From the NCBI GenBank assembly GCA_034440575.1, contig JAOTOL010001567.1:1039001-1103000 (forward strand): a DNA stretch of 64,000 bases, given 5' to 3'. This stretch comes from Imbricaverruca yamaguchii. Its lineage: Eukaryota > Arthropoda > Thecostraca > Neoverrucidae. The translations under genes were made by a program, and so were the position numbers. Below the pieces are notes generated by a model. That model made no database searches, was not told the DNA's origin, and saw only the letters and a list, made by a program, of their open reading frames with translations. Below, one piece after another: positions 1-12,500 of the stretch (position 1 is the first letter of the stretch; each line of letters opens with the position of its first letter).

Positions 1-487
1 GTGATTTTGGGCTGAATTTTGGACATTCCGGCCAAGGGGCACTTTCGGTAAAAGGATTTTGGCCAAAGGCACTTTTTCATGGGGGCGGCCTGCCCTCCTA
101 TGCAGCTTCCAACCGATATATTGACCGGCTTCAGAACGTCTTCACTCCGGTGGAGCCGGCCATAGCAGACTGGTCGAACCTTGACTATAAAACGTTACCT
201 CTCCGCTATATAGTTTTCCATAAAATCTCAGCTCTCTGCCGCCTAGTTCGTACAGCCCTGGTAAGGACTACCTCTCATACGATGCGTGCCTTACAGGATA
301 GGTGGTACTGCACGGGGTTGGTGGTATGGGTGGTAGTGCACGGGACAGGTGGTACTACACACTGGACGACGTGCCCTCCCCCCACCTCCTCCGCCATTAG
401 ACGAGGGAGTCCTATATTGTATATGGGAGCCTCCTGATAGCCAAGCGCTACTTATCAGATGAGGTGTCACTTATTGGACATATTAGT

Positions 488-670
488 GACTATCCCCTCC
501 AGTGAGGGGAGGTGGCCATCCCCTCCAGTGAGGGGGTGGTGGCCACACCCTCCAGTGATGGTGAGGTGGCCATCCCCTCTAGTAAGGGGCGGTGGCCATC
601 CCCTCTAGTGAGGGGGAGGTGGCCATCCCCTACAGTGAGGGGATGGTAGCCATCCCCTCCAGGGAGGGGT
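488..670. repeat. GC-rich minisatellite, about 26-30 bp unit
   Basis: Irregular tandem copies of a unit built on GGTGGCCATCCCCTCCAGTG. Frames stay open on both strands only because of the repeat. It lies left of the first recognisable exon, so it is either intronic or upstream of the large repeat-protein gene. Confidence 0.85.
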
Positions 671-988
671 GGTTTCCTGGCGACTACTCGCCACTGGACG
701 AAGGTGCTCTCCGGGTATATTTGTATCAGAGACACATCTCCCGAGGAGATCTTCTCGCATTTCCTCAACAGTAAATTGTGTATCTAATTTATCCTATGTT
801 TATTGTTGTTTATGTTTATGTTTATTGTGGGGAGCTAAATGATCAAACCTGGTCGATGCGCACTAAAACTCAAAGAAGCAACTATGTTTATTGTGTATTG
901 TTTATTATTAATTTATGTATTGTGCATTATGGTGTGCATCCCGTTTGGGTTGCTTTCTGGCTCTAAGTCGCAGTGTGTTTCTGGTCAG

Positions 989-1150
989 GTAACTTGCTCA
1001 CGAGCAAAGGCTACAAGCTGCTGAGTCTGGCCGACAGTCTCAGCAGCAAGTACAACTCTGACGGGTACGGCCACGATGAAGGATATGGCAGCAGTGGAGG
1101 ATATGGCAGCAGCGGAGGGTACGACAACGGCGGAGGATATGACAGTGGAG
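989..1150 (+). CDS. Exon A of Gly/Ser/Tyr-rich repeat protein gene (5'-partial gene)
   Basis: A 162-bp exon bounded by a pyrimidine-rich acceptor (TGTTTCTGGTCAG at 976-988) and a strong donor (GGAG|GTAAGT, GT at 1151). It starts and ends in phase 1, so it is 54 codons and can be added or skipped without shifting the frame. It begins with a less repetitive stretch (NLLTSKGYKLLSLADSLSS) and passes into GYGSSGG-type repeats of 18 bp. The final single G combines with GT at 9505 to give Gly, and the joined text continues in the same Gly/Tyr/Asp style (DSGG then YGGSDYSDWDYDETG). No start codon or signal peptide is visible, so upstream exons should lie left of position 1. The exon is inferred from splice signals and composition; I recognise no family. 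Confidence 0.6.
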
Positions 1151-2552
1151 GTAAGTGCATTTACGGCTCGGCGAGACTTACCCTCATTGATTAATGAGGG
1201 TACCAGGGTAGGTCGTGCGATCTGGGTAAGGAGAGAGGTCAGAGGTCAATATTCAAGACCTCTCCTGTGGCTGATCGACCTGAAGCCCCCACGGCTAGCT
1301 AACATGCTGCCAGAACGCAATTACCCTTAAGTACGGCTTGAAATAGCAGCTCATTTTCAGCTCTCCTAGAATCCTAGTGCACAAGGTTCCACTCCGTAAG
1401 GTGTCGAGAAAAAACAGCCATGAACGTCGCAAAGATATCCTACGTCACCGTTTTGAATGTGGGAACTTTTGATCCAGGCACATTACCAATTCCTGAATCT
1501 GTCTTTGATCAACTCGTACAACTGAAAGGCGTCCCAGCTCCAAATCAGACGAGCTCCGCTGTTCCGGCTCGCGCTCGTTCTCGCCGAACGGTTCACCTTT
1601 GACCCCGCCGGCACCTCGCTAGCCCCGGGCGGTGAGGCGCGCGCGCGGATCTGGCCGACGTTTTTCGTAATCACTTTCGCCGCTTACGTCAGGTGTGACG
1701 TCATTTTTCGACGGCAGTGAAACACCCCGATTACAAGCAGTGGTATTCAATCACCATTCACGTCCGAAAATGCACGATGGTTTGAGGATTTCGTTTTGCC
1801 TTTGACACAGCGTAGCCCTCGTGCCACCACCAATAACCAAAACAGCAACTATGGGGGCATGCTCCGAATGATTTCCAAAATAGAGAAAAAAATGTCCAGT
1901 TGCGAAAACGCGACAACTAGCACATTGACATCCAGCTCTGTTGCGTTCTTCCAACGATGAGCACGTTAGTGCAGATGAGTACTTTATAATTGAAATATGA
2001 ATGAAAAGTGGTATGTTCCATCGACATTTTCGCGATCGATATTTTCAAGACTGATATTTTCAAGATCGATCATTTCAAAATCATTGTTTTGAAGGTCGAT
2101 ATTTTCAAGCGACGTGCCATCACCAGTTGAAGACTCTCCAGTTTGTCTCTGGGTACCACTCGTGAGACTTTCTGAAGAATTCCTTCGTGATGATTTTACC
2201 AACATGGAAGTTTATCTCGAAATTTGAGTTCAGACTAAGCTTTTTGGGAAGATAATTGCAACACTTAAAAGCGCACTTGGCATTCGTAGTTTTGGGTCAC
2301 GTAATAATTGTTGTCGTCAATATAACACCAGCAATTCTGGGAATTTGGCAACAGGTGTTTGAAGCTGCGCGGAAATCACTGCCCAAAATCGTACCTCCAC
2401 GACGCTAGTATTTCTGGGAAGCCTCCACCTATGGCGTAGCTGGTTTAAAAGCTTTTTCCGGGTTCCTTTGCTCCATCAGTGCCGCCAAGTCATATAAACT
2501 GCTACTTTGCCGCCGCATGAAGTGATGGAATAATGTCAAACTTTCAAAGACC

Positions 2553-2714
2553 AGGGGACGAGTATTCTGGGGGTAAGTCACCCGTATCGCGATCGAAAGA
2601 TTGTGGGTTCGAGTCTCACCTGTCGCTACTCTTCGCCCGCGATCAATCGGCGTAAGAGATTGACGACGCTACATAACTCAACGGTCGATGTGTCGCAAAA
2701 CGAACAACTAACCA
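2553..2714 (+). mobile_element. SINE-B copy (tRNA-derived), with target duplication
   Basis: The tRNA-like head has an A-box region and a B box reading GGGTTCGAGTCTC, followed by a body (CGACGCTACATAACTCAACG) and an ACCAAC-like tail. The 10-bp direct repeat TTCAAAGACC flanks it at 2543-2552 and 2715-2724, which marks retrotransposition. Other copies lie at 3231, 7657, 39250, 39583, 44553, 48243 and 62851. Confidence 0.85.
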
Positions 2715-2819
2715 TTCAAAGACCTCATTAATCGTTTCTGCATCTATCCTTAGCCCTTCCCTCCGCTTAACAGCATCAGTCTGGTGTTTGCTCAATATTG
2801 GCCTGATCTCGGTCCAGGG

Positions 2820-3222
2820 TTCACTACGTGTTGGTCTAATGTCGGTCCAGTGGAGATACAATGTTGGTCTAATGTCTGGTCCAGTGGAGATACAATGTTG
2901 GTCTAATGTCGGTCCAATGTAGATGCAATGCTGGTCTAATGTCGGTCTAATGTAGATGCAATGCTGGTCTAATGTCGGTCCAATGTAGATGCAATGCTGG
3001 TCTAATGTCGGTCCAATGTAAATGCTATGCTGGTGTCGGTCCAATGTAGATGCAATGTTGGTCTAATGTCGGTCCAATGTAGATGCAATGCTGGTCTAAT
3101 GTCGGTCCAATGTAGATGCAATGCTGGTCTAATGTCGGTCCAGTATAGATACAATGTTGGTTTGATGTCGGTCCAATGTAGATGCAATGCTGGTCTAATG
3201 TCGGTGCAACGTTCATCGAATG
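2820..3222. repeat. 33-bp minisatellite
   Basis: About 12 copies of a 33-bp unit containing CTAATGTCGGTCCAATGTAG. Because 33 is a multiple of three, frames are open on both strands (repeats such as RPTLDQHCIYIG on minus), but no start, splice site or flanking coding context supports a gene. A deleted SINE-B copy begins right after its end. Confidence 0.9.
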
Positions 3223-3230
3223 CTGATCTA

Positions 3231-3319
3231 GGGGACGAGTAGTCTAGGGGTAAGTTGGCGACGCTATATGACTCAGCGGTCGACGTGTCGTAAAACCGAT
3301 AACTAACTAACTAAAATTA
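3231..3319 (+). mobile_element. SINE-B copy with internal deletion
   Basis: The head (GGGGACGAGTAGTCTAGGGG) joins directly to the body (TTGGCGACGCTATATGACTC), so the B box and the middle are missing. It is flanked by a 7-bp direct repeat TGATCTA (3224-3230 and 3320-3326). Confidence 0.7.
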
Positions 3320-4615
3320 TGATCTACTGGCGGTCCAGTATTGGCAAAATGCTGGTTTCATGTCGGTCGAATGTAAGCCCAAACTGTCCGCTACAAAACC
3401 GCTTCTGTTCTTTGGTTTTCAAAGCAGCATAAGATCGGTCGGAATATTATCCCCTTACGTGAGGAGATGCGCTGTCTGATGCCTTGCCCGACTCGCTCCT
3501 GATGCCCCGGGGCACGCCGCAGGGCTGTTCATTGGAGCTGGCGGCGCTGCCGTCAACCCAAATAGGCTCCGCCCCAATCAGCTGTCGGCGGCAGGCCGCC
3601 AACGGCTGGTGTTCAATTGGAGCGAAAACGACGCAAACGAGACATGGGCGGCGCAACTGCATCAGTTTCTTCTCAGTCAGCCATTGGACGGCTCATTTCA
3701 AGTGATCTAATATAGCTGAGCGCACAATATTCATTTTTATGATGTTCCGACGGCTTATTTTGCTCACTTGTCCGTGAAATGTCGGTCCATGCCAGCTGTT
3801 GTCTTCCTCGCTCACATAAGCAACGGTCGCGGCAAGGACACCTGCTTACACCCCCCTACCCTCTCCCTCCCCAGTTGCTCTTTTACCCTCAACCGCGTCA
3901 GCAATCTGGCAACACTGGTCTCACGCATTTGGTCCCGTGTTGAGAGAACAAGAAGTCGGTTGGGTCAAGGAAAGGATCGCGGGGCTCATGCCAAGCCGAC
4001 AGCACAGGAAACTCCGCCTGTGTCACCATGTTCCCCAGAACCTGATGGTCAGCTGATGAGAATGCAGTGCTGGAGAAGTGAAACCCCATTCACTAGTTGG
4101 CGTGATAAATTCACTTTTACTGGCGTTCAATATGGTGATTGCTCGTGGTCTCTGCTCGGCACATTGCTAGAGTGGGGTGTCACAAGGTTGGGTCGGTGTT
4201 TCCTCATAAGTACATCGTCTGTGAGTTGGTGCAGTACCGTGAAAGGTAATCAGCAATTGAGTGACTGCATGAAAAGCATCCAAATTAACTCGACGACAGT
4301 ACATGGGAAGGCATACAGGTTGCACCATAGACAATGACTAGAATGTAGCTAACTTTATCATTTTCAGCCATGACATGGCATGGCATGTCATGTCATGTCA
4401 TGTCAGCAAGTATGTTTTGGTATGGGAAATATTGACAATCCTTCGTCGAATCGCACTGATAAAGCATGAATGCAAAGCGCAGTGGACAAAAACTGATCGA
4501 AAATGGAATACCAGACTACGACATCTCCATTCAAACGAACACTACACGACCCCCCGCTTGAAATCATGAGCCAAAGTGCGGAAACAATTGAACCTGCGGC
4601 TTTGCACTGAGTGAG

Positions 4616-4896
4616 AATGCTGCTACCCACGCAATGCTACCCACGCAATGCTACCCACGCGATGCTACCCACGCAATGCTACCCACGCAATACTACCCAC
4701 GCTATGCTACCCACGCTATGCTACCCACACTATGTTATCCACGCTATGCTACCCACGCAATGCTACCCACGCTACGCTACCCACGCTATGCTACCCACGC
4801 TATGCTGCCCACGCTATGCTACCCACGCTATGCTACCCACGCTATGCTACCCACGCTATGCTACCTACGCAATGCTACCCACGCAATGCTACCCAA
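4616..4896. repeat. 14-bp minisatellite
   Basis: About 20 tandem copies of GCTACCCACGCAAT and variants (GCTACCCACGCTAT). With a 14-bp period all three plus frames read the same peptide in rotation (HAMLPTQCYPRNAT), so the 88-154 residue frames here are not genes. Confidence 0.95.
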
Positions 4897-7117
4897 GTAA
4901 GGGTACCAACGCATCATACTAAGAACGCAATGCATGGCTTCTGTAACATGACGCTTCATTGTACTGCACATTGCATCTCGATGCTTCACAACTCTGCGGT
5001 AGCTTTGTCGGCTTCGCTTTGTCGCTCTAAAGGAAGCACATGGTGTTATGCGTTGCCGTGCTTTTCCATCCGGAGAGACTACAGATGTTCCTCGTCGAGG
5101 TTCTCTCTATGAAGCGCGCTATGTGCGAAGCGTTGAATTTCAACTCCATCGAGGTTCCGTTGTCACTTGACTCGGGTAAACTGTATTAGCTGCCCGCATC
5201 AGCTTTTCGTTTGTTGGCCACCACCTTGAGCATGCGGCTTCTCTGATAAATTTCCTATGTTCTGAAGTGCTCCTGATGGTTGTCACAGATCCGTGCATGT
5301 CACCGCTTCCTTGAGTTCAGGCGAGTGTGTGGAACCATGCAAACTTGAACAGTAGACATCCTTTCGGAGTACCATAATGATAGTCGAGGACTGGATACTT
5401 AACGAATGGTCCAATCGCAAGCTTTGTATACCCCACTCGGAGAGATCTCCCTATACTTCACGGCACGAAACGGTAGCGAATAATTTTTGCCGCTGTTTTA
5501 ATCCAAGCATGTACTGCATCTCGCACGGGACCGTTTCTTTATTTCATTTTTTCTATTTTATTTTCTCTACTTTGGGGAATACATGAATACCTTCATAAAA
5601 CGATAACGTTTCTATCATCACAAAAACGAATTTGTGATTGATGGGAAATCAGAGTTGTGCATTGTTTTTCGTTGGCTATTGTCTCGACTACTATTTCTCC
5701 TCTAGGCATGACACCTCCACACATCTGCCCATTAACCGCATGGTACATGCCATCAGGACCGACAATTGCATTGCTCGTCTGCCGGCTTATCCAATGGCAT
5801 GCCTGTCCTCACTGAACAAACGAAACCGTCGCGTGCCTTTTCGCCGGGCACTTGCAGCTCATCTTGGGAAAGGCACAGCTCACCTTGGGAAAGGCACACG
5901 GAAATTGCGACAGTGCCCGACCGTTGCGCACTCGCGCCATGTATGCACCGACGATCGCTGGCCACAACTCTGACCCGCACGACCCGCGTGACCTGCGTGA
6001 CCTCGACAGTGAGGAGGAGTCCGCCGTGCATGCGTCAGGAACCGACTGCGCTGGTGTCTGTCGGCACCCTGCTCCAGCATGTGAGCGGCGTGATTGGTCG
6101 GGGAGGCGTGACGTCATGGTAAGAGGACGCCGCCGGGCGGTGTTTGGCGAATTCGCTGCTGACAAAAAGTATCAACTGTCACGCCAGGGTGCCGGCCACA
6201 GCTTCCGAAAACATCTTCGGCGGAGGAAATCGCACGCACCGGTTAATCCAGAATTTATCTTTCAATTCGTCGAAAGGTGGATGTCTTTTAAGGGAACCTG
6301 TTCTAATCGATGATAAAAACGGCTTGCATTTGGATCGCTATGGGGAAATTCATATCGTACGACACTTGCATGTTATGTACAGGGTGTCTAAATATTTAGA
6401 TACCTACCTACGCTACGTTTGCCATCAATCGGCAAATTGCTGGCAAAAATCATTACATCTCCCGCTCCTCCCACGGCACAAAATCCGCACGTAACTATAT
6501 ATATTATGAGTGATTATATTTTTAATCACCAGAAAATCTCCAGAGATCGTTTACTTAAACAATGTCATCTAAAGAAGGCGAGCACATTCCTGCTGGGTGA
6601 CTTTTCTTCTTCTTTCGTTCTTTTTCAACGAAGATAAAGTGCCATCTGCAGAGAAGTTGCGGAAAGGAAACGCTACGCTACGTTACGCTGCATATGTGAC
6701 ATTCAAGTAGGAGATTCTAGGAGATTCAAGTAGGAGTTAGCCAAGCAAGATATAAAGACACGTCTGTTCAATGGCCACCCACAGATGTCTGGCGTGATAG
6801 CAGACACCGCCGCCTGGCCGCCCTGACCCCCGCCCGCATGATGGCCCGAGTCTGAGTTTCTCCGCGGTCACCGTGACCCCGCCCCCACGGCCGCGCCTCC
6901 TCCCCCATTGTGATCTCACGGGGTGTGACTCCACTCGATCCAATGGTCCGATTTTTTTATGTGGACAATTCGCACTAATATGACATGTTCTCGAAATTTG
7001 TGAACGCTGTATGTTATAAGTATTGTTTCAAGCAGTCTCAGCGAGTCGTAGCTGTTCAAATTCTGAGTTTTCGAAATCTGAGCTTCTTCATCCCCCAGAT
7101 AGGCTGTTCGATTGGCA

Positions 7118-7324
7118 GCTGGGGCGCTGGTGAGGCAGCTGGGTGTGCTGGTGGGACAGCTGGATGTGCTGGTGAGGCAGCTGGATGTGCTGGTGAGGCA
7201 GCTGGATGTGCTGGTGAGGCAGCTGGATGTGCTGGTGAGGCAGCTGGATGTGCTGGTGAGGCAGCTGGATGTGCTGGTGAGGCAGCTGGATGTGCTGGTG
7301 AGGCAGCTGGATGTGCTGGTGGGA
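7118..7324. repeat. 21-bp minisatellite
   Basis: About ten nearly identical copies of a 21-bp unit (GAGGCAGCTGGATGTGCTGGT). Frames on both strands are open only because 21 is a multiple of three. Confidence 0.95.
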
Positions 7325-7656
7325 AGCTGGTGTTAAGGATGTGTGCAAATTTAAGTCGAAATGGCTTCCAAACCGTGGGAATATTCTCATCAGAATTTGA
7401 ATTTGGTCGCATTTTGAGGTCGAATCAGCTGAACGCAGTTACGCGTCCACTGTTTTTGACAATTTATTCGACGATCATTTTTCTCTTCACAACTTCCCGT
7501 CGAACTAGGCGAATTTAGACTGATGGTCGGCCCAGAAATATGAACTTATTAAAGTGCTGGTAATACGCAGTGCTTTGCCACGTGCAGCATAGCCACAGAA
7601 TTACTGCGCACTGTGCTGTGTAGCTCAACAGCCAAAGTCTATCAGTCCTGCGGGTA

Positions 7657-7817
7657 GTTGGTTACTGGTTTTACGACACATCGACCGTTGAGTCATGTAG
7701 CGTCGCTAATCTCTCACGCTGATTGGTCGCGGGCGAAGAGTAGCGACAGGTGAGACTCGAACCCACAACCTTTCGATTGTGAGACGAGCAACTTACCCCT
7801 AGGCTTCTCGTCCCCCC
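7657..7817 (-). mobile_element. SINE-B copy, minus strand
   Basis: Full head and body of the SINE-B family in reverse, including the reverse-complement B box (GAGACTCGAACCC). The flanking duplication AAGTCTATGCGGGTAG is intact at 7818-7833. On the left the same 16 bp is interrupted by seven extra bases between AAGTCTAT and GCGGGTAG (about 7634-7656). Confidence 0.8.
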
Positions 7818-8018
7818 AAGTCTATGCGGGTAGAATGGCTGTGGTGCTGATCAAGTTGATAATTCTTGCAGCGTGGTTCGGAATTCGCGAATGCGTGTCC
7901 ATTTTTAGCATGCCACCAACACAAGGTCTTGGCATGTATACCAAAACGGTTTACTTGTTTTTCAACTGAAGCCAAGCCTTACAACTAGGTACTAGTCTTG
8001 TCCACTACTGGTTTACTT

Positions 8019-8201
8019 GCTGTTTGTTTATTGGGTGGTTCACGACACACTTTATGCACATTCACGGCTAATGGGGCCGCCCACACTGTTTCGCCGGTGG
8101 GCCGCGGTGTTAGGAAATGTCCTGAGTGGCGCTAGTGTCGAACCCGGGACCTTTGGTACCCATAGCCCGACACCTTAACCACTCGGCCATCCCCGCCCCC
8201 C
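8019..8201 (-). mobile_element. SINE-A copy, minus strand, with 12-bp target duplication
   Basis: SINE-A has a class-II tRNA-like head (GATGGCCGAGTGGTTAAGG), a B box (GGGTTCGA) and a body containing GCGGCCCACCGGCGAAACAG, ending in an AACCAATAAACAAA tail. This reverse copy is flanked by ACTGGTTTACTT at 8007-8018 and 8202-8213. It is a mobile element, not a functional tRNA gene. Confidence 0.9.
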
Positions 8202-8558
8202 ACTGGTTTACTTATAGGTAGCCAATGATAGTTCTGGACGTACTTTATCCAACCTAAATGTGCTCATGATGGTTGCAGCCCACTTCTCAATAGTACAACA
8301 GGACTGTGAACTCTCGTTTATCTAGTCAGTCAGTCTCGGTCAGTCCCGGTCAGTCTCAGTCAGTCTCAGTCAGTATAGTCAGTTTAGCTTTGGCTTTGTA
8401 TCCACTTCTACCTTTCTTCTTAGTAAAAAATGTATAATTTTGGTTAAGCGAGCTAGCGTTTTGAACCCGCACAAGGCCTGTCAAATTGGTACGTAATGCA
8501 CATTGCGAGTGAAGATGAGCGAATCTTCTATCGGATGTCCGCGGAGGTCGGTTGGCCG

Positions 8559-8741
8559 GAGCGGGGATGGCCGAGTGGTTAAGGTGTCGGGCTATGGGTA
8601 CCAAAGGTCCCGGGCTAGGCACCAGCGCCGCTCGGGACAGTTTCCAATCCCGCGACCCACCGGCGAAACAGTGTGGGCGGCGCCATTAGCCGTGAATGTG
8701 CATAAAGTGTGCCGTGAACCAACCAATAAACAATAAACAAA
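8559..8741 (+). mobile_element. SINE-A copy, plus strand, with 13-bp target duplication
   Basis: Same family as the copy at 8019, opposite orientation, 360 bp away. The flanking repeats GGTCGGTTGGCCG (8546-8558) and GGCCGGTTGGCCG (8742-8754) differ at one base. The B box is damaged (CCCGGGCTAGGC). Confidence 0.88.
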
Positions 8742-9299
8742 GGCCGGTTGGCCGCTGCATAACCAATAGCAGTCGATGTGCGAAAATAATCAGCCAAGAA
8801 GCCCAAATAAGCCCAACTAAGACCAAACGATCAGTCAATACTGAGAAAGCTGTACGAGCAGCGAGACTTGACCTGGAGCGGCTGTATCCGCGGGCATGCA
8901 CGCTCGCACGAGCGGTCGCACGATATATTTTTTTCCGCAAACATGGCTCCTGGGGACAATGCTTTGTCGCTCGGGCGACTGGGCTAGTTTTATCGAGAAA
9001 TGGTTAACTGGGAAATGTGATGCCGGCGGCGAATAAGAGTCATAGACTCTGAATTGTGGCCGAGAGGGTTGGAAGTCGATTTTGATAATTGCAAGGCTAT
9101 GGGGGTGCAAAGAAATTTCCGAACTTAAGCCGCTTTTCGTTGCTGTTGAAGATAAGAAGGCCATATTTTAGTTGCCTACAACGTTCGTTTGTATGACAAA
9201 GATTATCGCTAATATTCCGTGAGCATCAAGTATCAGCATTTATTGACCTCAGCCACATGCGGTCGGCACGACCTGGTCATCTCGCCTTGGGCGTTATGT

Positions 9300-9365
9300 G
9301 CACGTCTGTCTGTTTGTTTGTCTGTCTGTCTGCCTGTCTGTCTGTCTGTTTATCTGTCTGTGTTT
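9300..9365. repeat. CTGT/TTGT microsatellite
   Basis: Run of GTCTGTCTGTTTGTTTGTCT-type repeats shortly before the exon B acceptor. It is translated as a Cys/Leu/Ser run in the upward extension of the exon B frame, which supports excluding that extension from the protein. Confidence 0.9.
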
Positions 9366-9504
9366 ATTTATATTGCCTCCCGGTGTGCCTGTCCTGCCTA
9401 TGCTAAATATATTTATTTCAAAGTAACGAACGATAAAATTCGTCATAGTCGGCTGATCATAAATGGACGAGTGTTGAAAGGTGCAAACCTTCGCTGCATT
9501 TCAG

Positions 9505-12500
9505 GTTATGGCGGGTCCGACTATTCCGACTGGGATTACGACGAAACGGGATACTCATCCGGCTACAGCAACTCAGGAGGTAGCGGGGGATCCGGGTACT
9601 CGTCAGGAGGCAGTGGAGGGTCCGGATACAACTCCGGAGGAGGCAGTGGAGGGTCCGGATACTCCTCCGGAGGAGGAGGCGGCGGAGGATCCGGATACTC
9701 CTCTGGAGGAGGCGGAGGAGGATCCGGATACTCCTCTGGAGGAGGAGGAGGCGGAGGATCCGGATACTCCTCCGGAGGAGGAGGAGGCGGAGGATCAGGA
9801 TACTCCTCCGGAGGAGGAGGAGGCGGAGGATCCGGATACTCCTCGGTGAACAGCGGCAGCTCGGGCCACTCCTCTGGAGGCGGTTTTGGCGGCGGCGCTA
9901 CGTTCGGACAGTCCGGCGGAGGCAGCTCGGCCTACAGCAGCAGCTACAGCAGCTTCGCCCCCGGCGGCGGCGCGACGCACGGTTCATTCAGCGGCCAGGG
10001 AGGCACGGCGTACGGGACCCCCGCAGCCAACCAGCAGACCAACCAGCAGACCAACCAGCAGTCCGCCGGGTTCGTGGCGCCGCAGCTCACCTTCAGCGCG
10101 TTCCGTCCGATGGCCGGCTCTGTCGGCCAGCGGCAGCAGGGCTACCCGTCGCCGCAGACGGGCGGCGCGGCGCGGCCGGCGACGCAGCAGGCGTTCGCGG
10201 CCGCCCCGCTTGTCAGGCCGGCGGTGCAGCAGGCCTACTCCGGCTCGCAGGCGAGCGGTCTGAGCGGGTCCGCCGTCCAGCAGGCCTACCCGGCCCGGGC
10301 GCCGCTGCGCGTGCAGACCACCCTGCGGCCCGTGTTCTCGCAGACGTTCAGCCCCGGCCAGAGCTTCAGTCCGCTGCCGCTGCGCGCCACCACCGTCAGC
10401 GCTCAGCAGAACTACGCCGGTATAGGCGGCGCCACCTTCGCCACGCAGAGCCCCCGGCCGCCGACGTTCGCCAGGAACGTGCTGAGCCAAAATAGCGTGA
10501 GTCTCAACTCGGCGGTGACGCGGCCAGCGGGTCTGGCCGGTCTGACCGAGTCTTCCACCCTGGGGCCGGTCAGTGAGGTGCGGCCGCTGCAGGGAAACAG
10601 CTTCGGCGGCGGAAACCTGCAGGGAAACACCTTCGGAAGCCAGACCCGTATCGTGAACAGTGGAAGCCTCCAAGGCAACGCCATAAACGGTGGAAGCCTC
10701 CAAAATAACGTCATAAGCAGTGGGAACGTTCAGAGCAACTTCATAAACGGAGGGAACGTTCAGAGTAACGTCATTAGTGGCGGAAACGTGCAGGGAGGCA
10801 CCATCAGCAGTCAATACACCCAGGGCAGCACGCTAGGTGGTGTTGTTCAGCAGGGAAACTTCATCAACGGAGGTATCCAACAGGGAAGCATTGTCAACAG
10901 CGGGTTTCAACAGGGCAACATTATCAACTCTGGTGTCCAGCAAGGCAGTCTCAGTGGGCAATACCGGCAGTCAAGCGTGACCTCGACGAACCAACAGGGA
11001 AACATCATCACTAGTGGGAACCAACAGGGAAACATCATCACCGGTGTGAACCAACAGGGAGGTTTCGTCAGCGGTGGGAACCAACAGGGAAACATTATCA
11101 CCAGTGGGAGCCAACAGGGAAACATTATCACCAGTGGGAGCCAACAGGGGAGCATCATCACCGGTGGGAACCAACAGGGAGGTTTCATCAATGGTGGGAA
11201 CCAACAGGGAAACATCATCACTAATGGGAACCAGCAAGGAGGCTTCATCACCGGTGGGAACCAACAGGGAGGCTTCATCAACGGTGGGAACCAACAGGGA
11301 GGCTTCATCAACGGTGGGAACCAACAGGGAGGCTTCATCAACGGTGGGAACCAACAGGGAGGCTTCATCACCGTTGGGAACCAACAGGGAAACATCATCA
11401 CTAATGGGAACCAGCAAGGAGGCTTCATCACCAGTGGGAACCAACAGGGAGGTTTCATCAACGGTAGAAACCAACAGGGAGGTTTCATCAACGGTGGGAA
11501 CCAACAGGGAAACATCATCACTAATGGGAACCAGCAAGGAGGCTTCATCAACGGTGGGAACCAACAGGGAGGCTTCATCAACGGTGGGAACCAACAGGGA
11601 GGCTTCATCAACGGTGGGAACCAACAGGGAGGCTTCATCACCAGCAGCGGCAGCAGCCAGCCGGGCGGCTTCGTCGGCGCCGGCGTGCAGCAGGTGTACC
11701 CGGCCTCGGCGCTGACCTGGTCCCAGCAGACGGTCGAGATGCCAGCCGCCGTCGGCACGACCAGGGGGACAGGCCGGCCTCGACGTGCGCGGCGGGGACG
11801 GCGGGCCGGCGCAGCTCACCAATTCGTACCTGACGCCGGCGCCGGCGACGGCCTCGACGACGTCGACGTGGAACTGCTGCCGATCGTCGGCGGCGGCGTC
11901 TCCGGCAAGCTGGTCGTCGACAACTCGAGCAACTTTATCGACGACGACGACTCGAGCAACTTTATCGGCGACGACTCGAGGAACTTTATCGGCGACGACT
12001 CGAGCAACTTTGTCGGCGACGACTCGAGCAACTTCGTGAACGGTGGTCCGAGCGCGGTCGGCGAAGCGAACAGCTTTGTTGGTGGCGACTCGGTCATCTC
12101 CTTCAGCGACGACTCTAGCAGCTTCATTGCCGACGGCTTCGGCAACCTATTCGGCGACTCAACCGGAGATTCCGCCACCGACGCCATATCTGGTGACGCT
12201 TCCAACTTTTTTGTCAGCAGCGATGATGCCGACGCATCCGGCAGCTTCGCCGACGTCCTCACGGATGCGTCTAACGACGTCATCAGCGCCCTCTCCAGCG
12301 ATCCGGTGACCGACCGGGCCGTCACCGACATCAGCACCTTCTCCCCATTCACGGTGAAAGTCTCCAGCACGACGCCCAGCACGCCTGAACACGTCACCAT
12401 CGACCGGGGTCTCTTCACGCTCCTCGAGTCGGCCGACTTCTCCGAGGCGGCCGGCGACGTCGGCGGGCCATCTGGCGGCGACCACTTCATCGTGGACGGC

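Larger units (their letters stand above)
1151..9504 (+). other. 8.35-kb intron between exons A and B
   Basis: Starts GTAAGT and ends in TTTCAG. It contains SINE copies, three minisatellites and a CTGT/CTTT-type microsatellite (about 9300-9365). GC-rich patches near 3450-3700 and 5800-6120 have open frames on both strands, but I could not match either to a family or fit them into the phase-1 intron. No other coding exon was recognised. Confidence 0.55.

Noticed and set aside
2820..3222. CRISPR-like regular repeats (also at 7118, 31600 and 41480)
   Set aside because: Units are directly abutting tandem copies with no unique spacers and no cas genes, in a eukaryotic context.
3447..3705. GC-rich patch with frames on both strands
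   Set aside because: No recognisable domain and no splice pair compatible with the surrounding phase-1 intron.
4611..5112. Several plus frames of 88-154 codons
   Set aside because: A 14-bp minisatellite read in rotating frames.
5766..6313. Possible exon ending at CGTCATG|GTAAGA (6118)
   Set aside because: The donor-like site is good, but none of the open frames gives the phase 1/1 needed for the surrounding gene, and no family is recognised.
9219..9504. Upstream extension of the exon B frame to an ATG at 9219
   Set aside because: It runs through a CTGT/TTGT microsatellite and ends at a good acceptor; the intron A-B splice gives a consistent phase without it.
10907..11822. Two 283-codon minus frames (Pro/Trp/Cys- and Leu/Val-rich repeats) and a plus frame at 11074-11715
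   Set aside because: All are shifted or antisense readings of the 30-bp coding repeat.
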